A DNA stretch of 5,182 nucleotides from positions 1 to 5,182 of the forward strand of contig CAZJAX010000116.1 in the NCBI GenBank assembly GCA_964543965.1. Reading direction: 5' to 3'. This document shows, in pieces, positions 1 to 5,182 of this stretch. The position numbers and the translations under genes were made by a program. The notes beneath the pieces were generated by a model. That model did not search any database. It saw only the letters and a list, made by a program, of their open reading frames with translations, and was not told the DNA's origin. Within the stretch, counting starts at the first letter, position 1. Each line of letters starts with the position of its first letter. This DNA comes from CAMDWQ01 sp964543965 (GTDB lineage: Bacteria; Omnitrophota; Gorgyraeia; 2-02-FULL-51-18).

Positions 1-730
1 GAACGCGACGCTGGTTTTCACCGATATCAAGTCAGCTGAGATCATCAAGCACGCCTCCAACTCGTACCTAGCGATGAAGATATCGTTCATCAACGCCATC
101 AGCCGAATCTGCGAGCTGGCCAAGGCGGATGTCGAGCAGGTCGCGCTCGGCATGGGACTTGACCGCCGCATAGGCAAAAACTTTCTCAACGCGGGTCTGG
201 GTTTCGGCGGTTTCTGCTTTCCCAAAGACCTCGCCGCGTTCATCCGCATCTCCGAGAAGCTCGGCTACGACTTTCAGCTGCTGAAAGCCGTCGAGAAGAT
301 CAACGACGACCAGAAAAAACATTTCGTAAAAAAGATCGAGGAAGCGATATGGAACATCAATTCTAAGACCATCGCGGTGCTCGGTCTCTCCTTCAAGCCC
401 AATACGGACGACATGCGCTACGCCCCGAGCCTCGACATCATCGCTGACCTTGCGTCGCTCGGAGCCAAGATCCGCGCCTACGACCCGCACGCGATGGAGA
501 ACGCCAAGAAGATGATGAAGGGCGTCACGTTCTGCAAAGACAGTTACGCTGCCTGCAAGGACAGCGACTGCGTCGTCGTGCTCACCGAGTGGGACGAGTT
601 CAAAGAGATCGACCTGGCGAAGGTGAAGAAGCTCCTGCGCCAGCCCGTCGTCGTGGACGGCCGGAATATTTTCGATCCAAAGAAGATGAAGGCGATGGGA
701 TTCCGTTATTTTTCGATAGGGAGGCAGTAA
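1..730 (+). CDS. ugd: UDP-glucose 6-dehydrogenase, C-terminal part (left edge truncated)
   Basis: Oxidises UDP-glucose to UDP-glucuronate with two NAD+, in the cytosol. Codons run from base 2, so 242 residues are visible; roughly 190 N-terminal residues (the NAD-binding Rossmann domain) lie outside the window. Visible residues cover the end of the first domain, the central helix and the UDP-binding C-terminal domain. Lys16 and Asn20 (SAEIIKHASN) and Cys72 and Asp76 (GFGGFCFPKD) have the spacing expected of the catalytic Lys, Asn, Cys and Asp of the family. Further family motifs are GLSFKPNTDD (about 128-137), VVDGRN and a C-terminal YFSIGR. Two positions differ from the usual consensus: Phe71 just before the catalytic Cys (normally Ser) and Tyr140 in DDMRYAPS (normally Glu or Asp). 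The ATG at 74 is internal, since homologous sequence continues upstream of it. rmlA begins 4 nt after the TAA. Its product is the substrate of the UXS gene at the right end. A GDP-mannose dehydrogenase is less likely given the motif forms. Confidence 0.95.
   Translation, partial: NATLVFTDIKSAEIIKHASNSYLAMKISFINAISRICELAKADVEQVALGMGLDRRIGKNFLNAGLGFGGFCFPKDLAAFIRISEKLGYDFQLLKAVEKINDDQKKHFVKKIEEAIWNINSKTIAVLGLSFKPNTDDMRYAPSLDIIADLASLGAKIRAYDPHAMENAKKMMKGVTFCKDSYAACKDSDCVVVLTEWDEFKEIDLAKVKKLLRQPVVVDGRNIFDPKKMKAMGFRYFSIGRQ
719..724 (+). promoter_or_regulatory. Ribosome binding site of rmlA
   Basis: GGGAGG sits inside the last codons of the upstream dehydrogenase, with 10 nt between it and the rmlA ATG at 735. 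A second short purine stretch (AAAGG, 729-733) lies almost against the ATG and is too close to serve. The position supports ATG 735 as the start and coupled translation with the upstream gene. Confidence 0.6.
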
Positions 731-734
731 AGGT

Positions 735-1505
735 ATGGCTCAGGATCCAAAGGGCATCATCCTGGCGGGCGGCCTCGGGACGCGTCTGTACCCGCTCACA
801 AAGATCACCAACAAGCATCTGCTTCCGGTGTATAACAAGCCGATGATCTATTATCCGATATCGTCGCTGGTCGATGCGGGCGTCCGGGACATCTCGATCG
901 TCACCGGCGGCAATCACGCCGGGGATTTCTTGAGACTTCTCGGCAACGGGCAGGACTTCGGCCTCACGCATATCAATTACACGTACCAGGAAGGCGAGGG
1001 CGGTATCGCCCAGGCGCTTTCCCTGACCGAGTATTTCTCGAGCGGCAGCCGCATCGTCGTCGTGCTCGGCGACAATATCCTCGAGAAGAGCATCAAGCCT
1101 TATGTTTCCAATTTCAGCAAACAAAAAAAAGGCGCCCGCGTGCTCTTGAAGCGCGTCAGCGACCCTGAGCGTTTCGGCGTCGCGGAGCTCGACGGCGACA
1201 AGATCACCGGGATCGAAGAGAAGCCCAAGAATCCCAAGTCCGACTTCGCCGTATCCGGCATCTATATGTACGACGAGTCTGTGTATGACATCATCAAGAC
1301 GCTTAAACCCTCCAAGCGCGGCGAGCTCGAGATCACCGACGTCAACAACGCCTACATCCGCCGAGGCGAGCTCGAGTATGACATCCTTGACGGCTGGTGG
1401 ACGGACAGCGGGACGTTCGACTCGCTCCTGCATGCCAATCATTTGGTCGCCAAGCAGGCTCTGCTTGCCAAAAAGAACGGGAAGAAAAATGGCGGCAAAG
1501 CCTAA
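735..1505 (+). CDS. rmlA: Glucose-1-phosphate thymidylyltransferase, short RmlA form
   Basis: Joins dTTP and glucose 1-phosphate to dTDP-glucose plus pyrophosphate, the first step of dTDP-rhamnose synthesis; cytosolic. The 256-residue protein has the nucleotidyltransferase signature GGLGTRLYPLT (12-22), NKHLLPVYNKPMIYYP (26-41), QEGEGGIAQAL (85-95), the metal-binding Asp in LGDN (Asp113), EEKP (161-164), RGELEITDVNN (195-205) and WWTDSGT (221-227) with the second metal Asp (Asp224). It is shorter than the roughly 290-residue enterobacterial enzyme and matches the short RmlA class that lacks the C-terminal extension. The last residues form a Lys/Gly/Asn-rich tail (about 246-256) whose DNA also carries the start of rmlB, giving a 17-nt overlap. 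An A8 run at 1123-1130 (Gln-Lys-Lys) leaves the frame intact. dTTP use is inferred from the adjacent rmlB; a UTP-using relative cannot be excluded from sequence alone. Confidence 0.95.
   Translation: MAQDPKGIILAGGLGTRLYPLTKITNKHLLPVYNKPMIYYPISSLVDAGVRDISIVTGGNHAGDFLRLLGNGQDFGLTHINYTYQEGEGGIAQALSLTEYFSSGSRIVVVLGDNILEKSIKPYVSNFSKQKKGARVLLKRVSDPERFGVAELDGDKITGIEEKPKNPKSDFAVSGIYMYDESVYDIIKTLKPSKRGELEITDVNNAYIRRGELEYDILDGWWTDSGTFDSLLHANHLVAKQALLAKKNGKKNGGKA
1479..1484 (+). promoter_or_regulatory. Weak ribosome binding site of rmlB inside rmlA
   Basis: GGGAAG in the lysine-rich end of rmlA lies 4 nt upstream of the rmlB ATG at 1489. The match to the Shine-Dalgarno consensus is partial and the spacing short, so initiation may lean on ribosomes arriving from rmlA. 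Confidence 0.35.
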
Positions 1506-2508
1506 GAGATGCCTCGTCACCGGCGGCGCCGGCTTCATCGGCTCCTGCCTTGTCAAATACTGGCTTAAAAACGATCCCTCGGTCTCTATCGTCAACCTCG
1601 ACAAGCTCACTTACAGCGGCGACACCGCGCGCTTGAAGGAACTCGGGGGCCATCCCCGCTACCGTTTCATCCAGGGGGACGTCTGCGACGCTAAGACCGT
1701 CGAGCGTGCTCTCGAGGGATGCGAAGGCGTTTTGCATCTGGCAGCCGAGACGCATGTGGATCGTTCACTTCTCGACGGCAAGGCGTTCTTCGACACCAAT
1801 CTTTACGGGACCTATGTCCTTCTGGAGGCTGCGCGCAAAAAGGGCGTGAGCCGCTTTCTGTACGTGAGCACCGACGAAGTCTACGGCAGCCGCGAAAAAG
1901 GATTTTTTAAAGAGAGTGACGCCGCCAATCCCTCGAGCCCGTACTCGGTCGCTAAGACAGCCGGTGACATGCTCACGCTTTCTTACGCCGGAACGCACGG
2001 CCTGGACGTCGTGGTGACGCGCGGTTCCAACACTTTCGGACCCTATCAATACCCTGAGAAGGTCATCCCTCTTTTCGTGTCCAACGCGCTTACGGATCGC
2101 AAATTGCCGGTCTACGGCGACGGACGCCAGATCCGCAACTGGATCTATGTCGAGGACCATTGTACGGGGATTCTGACGGTGTTCAAAAAAGGAAAGTCAG
2201 GGGAGGCCTACAACATTTCCTCCAAAAATTATCTGACCAATATGGAGCTGACCAAAAAACTGCTGAAAGCGCTGAAGAAGCCTGAGACGCTGATCGAGCA
2301 CGTGCAGGACCGCTTGGGTCACGACCGCCGTTATGCGATCGACTCTTCGAAGCTTAAGAAGCTCGGATGGAAAGAAGCGCATTCTTTCGATAAGGCGTTC
2401 AAGGCGACGCTGGATTGGTACCGGAAGAACGAGCCCTGGTGGCGGTCCATCAAGGAAAAAAGTTCGGACTTCAGGCAGTACTACCAAAAAGCCTACGCCG
2501 GACGGTGA
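1489..2508 (+). CDS. rmlB: dTDP-glucose 4,6-dehydratase
   Basis: Converts dTDP-glucose to dTDP-4-keto-6-deoxy-glucose using tightly bound NAD+; cytosolic extended SDR. ATG 1489 is chosen because it begins MAAKPKRCLV directly before the Rossmann motif TGGAGFIGS (11-19); the frame is open to an ATG at 1285, but that extension is only the shadow of rmlA. The protein has 339 residues, normal for the family. Visible motifs are LDKLTYSG (37-44), HLAAETHVDRS (83-93), the dehydratase triad in STDEVYG (127-133, with Asp129 and Glu130), Tyr152-x3-Lys156 (PYSVAK), a substrate loop SNTFGPYQYPEK (180-191), NWIYVEDHC (217-225) and RLGHDRRYAID (275-285). Asp129 to Tyr152 spacing equals that of characterised RmlB enzymes. 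The substrate loop reads TRGSNTFG, not the enterobacterial CSNNYG form, suggesting a different RmlB branch. It overlaps rmlA by 17 nt and rmlD by 4 nt. Confidence 0.95.
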   Translation: MAAKPKRCLVTGGAGFIGSCLVKYWLKNDPSVSIVNLDKLTYSGDTARLKELGGHPRYRFIQGDVCDAKTVERALEGCEGVLHLAAETHVDRSLLDGKAFFDTNLYGTYVLLEAARKKGVSRFLYVSTDEVYGSREKGFFKESDAANPSSPYSVAKTAGDMLTLSYAGTHGLDVVVTRGSNTFGPYQYPEKVIPLFVSNALTDRKLPVYGDGRQIRNWIYVEDHCTGILTVFKKGKSGEAYNISSKNYLTNMELTKKLLKALKKPETLIEHVQDRLGHDRRYAIDSSKLKKLGWKEAHSFDKAFKATLDWYRKNEPWWRSIKEKSSDFRQYYQKAYAGR

Positions 2509-3401
2509 CAAGTTTGAAGGAGCTATCGGGCCGCCGCATCTTGGTGCCGGGAATTACGGGTATCCTCGGCCGATCCCTCGACCGGTATCTCTCATCCAGT
2601 AACAGCGTCCTCGGATTTTCCAGAACAGGCGCCGAAGGTGCGCGTATTTGCGATCTGGCGCATTTTGAGTCTCTGGCCGCTCTCATGAAATCTGAGAAAC
2701 CGGATCTGGTCATCAATGCGGCCGCTTTTTCCAACGTGGATGCCTGCGAGCTCGATCCGCCGCTTGCCCGGATGGCCAATGCGGCCGGGGTTAAAAACCT
2801 GGCTTCTCTCTGCTGCTCGATGAAGATCCCTCTTGTGCATGTATCGACCGACTACGTCTTTGACGGCCAAAAAAAGACGCCCTACGTCGAGACCGATACG
2901 ACAGCGCCTACGAATATATACGGTTTGACGAAGCTCGAGGGCGAATACCACGCGGCGCATTCGGGAGCTGCGGCCGCCATCGTGAGGACGAGCTGGCTTT
3001 TCGGCGCGGGAAACAGCGCTAATTTTGTCAACGCGATCACGGCCCGCCTCAAAAGCGAGAAGGCGGTCGGGGTGCTCGACGACCAGACCGACGCGCCGAC
3101 CTATGTCGAGGATCTTACGCGCGCTCTTTGCATGATCGGGCAGCGGCTCTTGGAGAGACCCGCTCCCGCTGCCGAGACCTATCATGTCTGCAATTCGGGG
3201 CAGACCACGCGTTACGAAATGGCGGTCGCGATAAAGGAGATCCTCGATCTTCCCGTCGAGGTGAGCGTCACGGATCGCTCGACGATCAAGGGCCGTGTCG
3301 CGGTACGGGCGCCGTATCTGGTCATGTCCAANNNNNNNNNNGCCTTCTCGATGCCGCTCCGGCCATGGCGCGACAGTCTCAGGGAATATCTGTTAAACTG
3401 A
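2505..3401 (+). CDS. rmlD: dTDP-4-dehydrorhamnose reductase, with an assembly gap near its 3' end
   Basis: Reduces dTDP-4-keto-L-rhamnose to dTDP-L-rhamnose with NAD(P)H, the last step of the pathway; cytosolic. The start chosen is GTG 2505, which overlaps the rmlB stop as GTGA and places 11 residues before the strand ILV of the Rossmann motif GITGILG (16-22). TTG 2514 is an alternative; the in-frame ATG at 2415 would lie deep inside rmlB and is rejected. From GTG the product is 298 codons as assembled, normal for RmlD. Motifs: INAAAFSNVDACE (70-82), STDYVFDG (114-121), Tyr139-x3-Lys143 (YGLTKLEGE), RTSWLFG and a C-terminal PLRPWRDSLREYL. Bases 3332-3341 are N, hiding about three to four residues just before the C-terminal helix; the frame is the same on both sides. 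No good ribosome binding site precedes the GTG, so coupling to rmlB is likely. Since no rmlC is in the window, the exact keto-sugar reduced is inferred from family alone. Confidence 0.9.
   Translation: MTSLKELSGRRILVPGITGILGRSLDRYLSSSNSVLGFSRTGAEGARICDLAHFESLAALMKSEKPDLVINAAAFSNVDACELDPPLARMANAAGVKNLASLCCSMKIPLVHVSTDYVFDGQKKTPYVETDTTAPTNIYGLTKLEGEYHAAHSGAAAAIVRTSWLFGAGNSANFVNAITARLKSEKAVGVLDDQTDAPTYVEDLTRALCMIGQRLLERPAPAAETYHVCNSGQTTRYEMAVAIKEILDLPVEVSVTDRSTIKGRVAVRAPYLVMSXXXXAFSMPLRPWRDSLREYLLN
3332..3341. other. Assembly gap (10 N) inside rmlD
   Basis: Ten undetermined bases interrupt rmlD 60 nt before its stop codon. The reading frame and the RmlD family pattern continue on both sides (VMS before, AFSMPLRPW after), so the join is very probably right. 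The true length may differ from 10, because ten N is a common placeholder. Confidence 0.98.
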
Positions 3402-3405
3402 TCTC

Positions 3406-4350
3406 ATGAAAGCGCTTATCACCGGAATCTCAGGTTTTGCCGGCGGCCATCTGGCAGAATATTTGGCGTCTAAAAAGGGGGTGCGCGTGTACGGTCTGGC
3501 GCGCCGCCCTGAGAAGGGATCCGCCTCCGTTTTTGCCTGCGATATCCGTGACGGCGCAAAGCTTGAAAAGATCCTGCGCCGCATCAAGCCGGACCGCGTA
3601 TTCCACCTGGCAGCCCAGGCGTCGGTGCCTGTCTCATGGAAGGATCCGCGGGGGACGTTCGAACAGAATCTGAACGGTACACTGAATCTTCTCGAAGCCG
3701 CGCGCCGCGCCTGCCCCAAGGCTCTGATTCAGCTGACCGGTTCCGCGCAGGAATACGGCATCCCCCCTAAAACCTCCGGCCGCATCGGCGAATCAGCTCC
3801 GCTCAACCCTTTAAGCCCCTACGCGGTGTCGAAGGCGGCTCAGGATTTTTTGATGAAGTTCTACGGCCGCCGTTTCGGCATGAAGATCGTGATGACGCGC
3901 GCCTTCAATCATATCGGCCCGAGGCAGAGCGACGATTTTATCGCTTCGAGTTTCGCCAAGCAGATCGCCGAGATCGAAGCCGGCCTCCGCAGGCCCGAGA
4001 TCCTCGTCGGCGATCTTCGCTCCGTGCGCGATTATACGGACGTGCGAGACATGGTGCGGGCTTACTGGCTCTCTTTGGAAAAGGGCCGCGCGGGGGAGGT
4101 CTACAACATCGCTTCGGGCCGCGGCCGCTCGGGTCTTGAGATCCTTGAAGCCTATCTCAAAATCACGGATGCGCGCATCCGGGTGAAGAAAGATCCTTCG
4201 CGCATGCGTTCGCACGATCTGCCGAGACTCGTCGGCGATCCCTCCAAATTCATGCGCCGGACCGGATGGAAGCCAGAAATAAACTTTGAGAAGTCTCTTG
4301 AGGATATTCTAAACTACTGGAGAAAAGAGGTGGGTCGTGGCAAAAAATAA
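3406..4350 (+). CDS. rmd: GDP-4-keto-6-deoxy-D-mannose reductase-like SDR (Rmd family)
   Basis: Expected to reduce the 4-keto group of GDP-4-keto-6-deoxy-D-mannose to give GDP-D-rhamnose; cytosolic extended SDR of 314 residues. Motifs: Rossmann GISGFAGGH (7-15), FHLAAQASV (66-74), TGSAQEYG (111-118), Tyr139-x3-Lys143 (SPYAVSK), TRAFNHIGPRQ (164-174), SVRDYTDVRDMVRAYW (206-221), GEVYNIASG (230-238) and SHDLPRLVGD (269-278). The position that holds the catalytic Glu in dehydratases (as in RmlB and UXS here) is Gln115, and the length is below that of Gmd (about 340-370), both favouring reductase over dehydratase. The RAFNHIGPRQ and RDxTDVRD blocks are typical of the Gmd/Rmd branch. ATG 3406 starts 4 nt after the rmlD stop; no clear ribosome binding site is seen (AGGGA at 3381-3385 is too far). 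The gene for Gmd, which would supply its substrate, is not in the window. Another keto-sugar reductase with a different nucleotide is possible. Confidence 0.8.
   Translation: MKALITGISGFAGGHLAEYLASKKGVRVYGLARRPEKGSASVFACDIRDGAKLEKILRRIKPDRVFHLAAQASVPVSWKDPRGTFEQNLNGTLNLLEAARRACPKALIQLTGSAQEYGIPPKTSGRIGESAPLNPLSPYAVSKAAQDFLMKFYGRRFGMKIVMTRAFNHIGPRQSDDFIASSFAKQIAEIEAGLRRPEILVGDLRSVRDYTDVRDMVRAYWLSLEKGRAGEVYNIASGRGRSGLEILEAYLKITDARIRVKKDPSRMRSHDLPRLVGDPSKFMRRTGWKPEINFEKSLEDILNYWRKEVGRGKK
4327..4332 (+). promoter_or_regulatory. Ribosome binding site of the UXS gene inside the rmd-like gene
   Basis: GAGGTG is a good Shine-Dalgarno match, 4 nt before GTG 4337. It decides the start: no ATG occurs in this frame until about 4409, which would remove the Rossmann motif. 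In the upstream frame the same bases encode the Glu-Val-Gly part of the C-terminal tail. Confidence 0.6.
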
Positions 4351-5182
4351 AACGGTATTGATCGCCGGCGGAGCCGGTTTTATCGGGTCGCACCTGTGCG
4401 ACCGCTTTATGGAGAAGGGGTGGCGGGTCATTGCGGCGGACAATCTGATCACCGGCAGCGCCCGTAACGTGAAGCACTTGCTCAAGGAGAGAAATTTTGT
4501 GTTCGAGAAGCGCGATATCTCCAAGCCTTTTTCGGTCACCGGTTCCGTGGACATCGTTTTGAGCTTCGCATCGCCGGCGAGCCCGCCCGACTACCTCAAG
4601 TTTCCGATACAGACGCTGGATGTCGGTTCGGCCGGCACGCGCAACCTGCTTGAGATCGCCCGAGCCAAGAAGTCCGTTTTTCTGCACGCCTCGACGAGCG
4701 AGGTCTATGGCGATCCCGAGGTGACGCCTCAAAATGAGAGCTATTGGGGCCGCGTAAACCCGGTCGGACCGCGCAGCGTTTACGACGAGGCCAAACGTTT
4801 CTCGGAAGCGCTCGTGATGGCTTATCACCGCAGCTACGGAATGGATACGAAGCTCGTGCGCATTTTCAATACCTACGGCCGCCGCATGCGCCCCGAAGAC
4901 GGCCGCGTGATCCCCAATTTCATGACACAGGCGCTCACGGGTAAACCGCTGACGGTTTACGGTAAGGGAGGGCAGACACGCAGCTACTGCTACGTCGACG
5001 ATCTGGTGCGCGGCATCGAAGCTGCGGCATTTTCCAGGCTCCATTACCCGGTAAATTTAGGCAATCCCAACGAAATGTCCGTACTCAAGCTCGCGAAGCT
5101 GATCCTGAAGATGACGGGTTCCAAGAGCCCTATCGTTTACCGTGTGCTGCCCGCCGACGACCCCAAGCAGCGCTGCCCCGAC
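4337..5182 (+). CDS. uxs: UDP-glucuronate decarboxylase (UDP-xylose synthase), right edge truncated
   Basis: Decarboxylates UDP-glucuronate to UDP-xylose through an NAD+-bound 4-keto intermediate, so it consumes the product of the dehydrogenase at the left end; extended SDR. GTG 4337 is chosen from the GAGGTG site upstream and because the Rossmann motif GGAGFIGSH (11-19) follows at the normal distance; it overlaps the previous gene by 14 nt. The 282 visible residues contain DNLITG (35-40), FASPASPPDY (77-86), STSEVYGDP (119-127, with Thr120, Ser121 and Glu122), ESYWGRVNPVGPRSVYDEAKR (134-154, with Tyr149-x3-Lys153), NTYGRRM, a TRSYCYVDDLV block with the conserved Arg, and DDPKQRCPD at the cut edge. 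The last match is the usual lead-in to the C-terminal segment, so only about 30-40 residues should be missing. NTYGRRM has Arg where most relatives have Pro. No N-terminal membrane segment is present, unlike many animal and plant enzymes, so a soluble bacterial form. The match to the family is strong. Confidence 0.93.
   Translation, partial: MAKNKTVLIAGGAGFIGSHLCDRFMEKGWRVIAADNLITGSARNVKHLLKERNFVFEKRDISKPFSVTGSVDIVLSFASPASPPDYLKFPIQTLDVGSAGTRNLLEIARAKKSVFLHASTSEVYGDPEVTPQNESYWGRVNPVGPRSVYDEAKRFSEALVMAYHRSYGMDTKLVRIFNTYGRRMRPEDGRVIPNFMTQALTGKPLTVYGKGGQTRSYCYVDDLVRGIEAAAFSRLHYPVNLGNPNEMSVLKLAKLILKMTGSKSPIVYRVLPADDPKQRCPD

Noticed and set aside
74..730. ATG 74 as a true start giving a short 218-residue protein
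   Set aside because: Codons from base 2 to 73 encode conserved UDP-glucose dehydrogenase residues, including the catalytic Lys and Asn, so the gene is cut by the window edge.
1123..1130. A8 run as a programmed frameshift site in rmlA
   Set aside because: The zero frame continues with all downstream RmlA motifs, and there is no overlapping frame with a sensible product or obvious stimulatory structure.
1285..1488. N-terminal extension of rmlB up to ATG 1285
   Set aside because: The extra 68 residues are Ser/Arg/Pro-rich, match no RmlB and are an out-of-frame reading of rmlA.
600..1610. 336-codon open frame on the minus strand
   Set aside because: It lies opposite the end of the dehydrogenase and rmlA, both of which show clear family motifs. 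High GC content makes long antisense frames common, and its translation shows no recognisable domain.
2200..2222. DNA similarity between the rmlB stretch for GEAYNIS and the rmd-like stretch for GEVYNIA near 4097
   Set aside because: This is the shared SDR family motif, not a repeat or recombination scar; similarity falls off on both sides.
2415..2504. N-terminal extension of rmlD up to ATG 2415
   Set aside because: It reads the end of rmlB out of frame; RmlD proteins begin just before the Rossmann motif.
3406..4350. Calling the gene gmd (GDP-mannose 4,6-dehydratase)
   Set aside because: The catalytic Glu position is Gln and the protein is shorter than Gmd; the reductase branch fits better, though automatic annotation may well say dehydratase.
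4250..5044. 264-codon open frame on the minus strand
   Set aside because: It is the antisense shadow of the UXS gene, which has an unbroken set of family motifs on the plus strand.
1..5182. A hidden mobile element, CRISPR array, RNA gene or undescribed system
   Set aside because: Nearly every base is accounted for by six motif-rich genes with at most 4 nt between them, leaving no room for other elements, and no direct or inverted repeat array was noticed by eye.

Overview
The window is one continuous stretch of co-directional (+ strand) genes for nucleotide-sugar biosynthesis. It holds six coding regions, of which the first is cut by the left edge and the last by the right edge. In order they are: UDP-glucose 6-dehydrogenase (3' part), glucose-1-phosphate thymidylyltransferase (rmlA), dTDP-glucose 4,6-dehydratase (rmlB), dTDP-4-dehydrorhamnose reductase (rmlD, interrupted by a run of 10 N), a GDP-4-keto-6-deoxy-D-mannose reductase-like SDR (rmd-like), and UDP-glucuronate decarboxylase (UXS, 5' part). 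The UXS gene starts at GTG and has no stop inside the window, so an ATG-to-stop scan would miss it.

Layout: every junction is tight. There are 4 nt between the dehydrogenase and rmlA, a 17-nt overlap rmlA/rmlB, a 4-nt GTGA overlap rmlB/rmlD, 4 nt between rmlD and the rmd-like gene, and a 14-nt overlap between the rmd-like gene and UXS. No intergenic stretch is long enough for a promoter or terminator, and none exceeds 4 bases. The simplest reading is a single polycistronic unit with translational coupling, whose promoter lies left of the window and whose end lies right of it. I see no tRNA, rRNA, mobile element, CRISPR array, riboswitch or repeat array.

How the genes work together: the outer two enzymes form one pathway, UDP-glucose to UDP-glucuronate to UDP-xylose. 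RmlA, RmlB and RmlD make up three of the four steps to dTDP-L-rhamnose; the 3,5-epimerase RmlC is not in the window. The rmd-like gene would finish GDP-D-rhamnose, but its partner dehydratase Gmd is not in the window either. The products would be cytosolic precursors for a surface polysaccharide (LPS O-chain, capsule or exopolysaccharide) or for protein glycosylation. No glycosyltransferase or transporter is visible, so the end product is not known.

Organism: a bacterium with fairly GC-rich DNA, C/G-ending codons in most positions, and lysine-rich proteins. The 10-N spacer indicates a scaffolded draft or metagenome assembly. The mix of features would fit an uncultured Gram-negative-type lineage such as Elusimicrobiota or Omnitrophota, but that is an impression and not a demonstrated assignment. 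The enzymes themselves belong to well-known families. I did not find a convincing undescribed system; the points worth a second look are pathway gaps, a few substitutions at conserved motifs, the compact gene junctions and the assembly gap.
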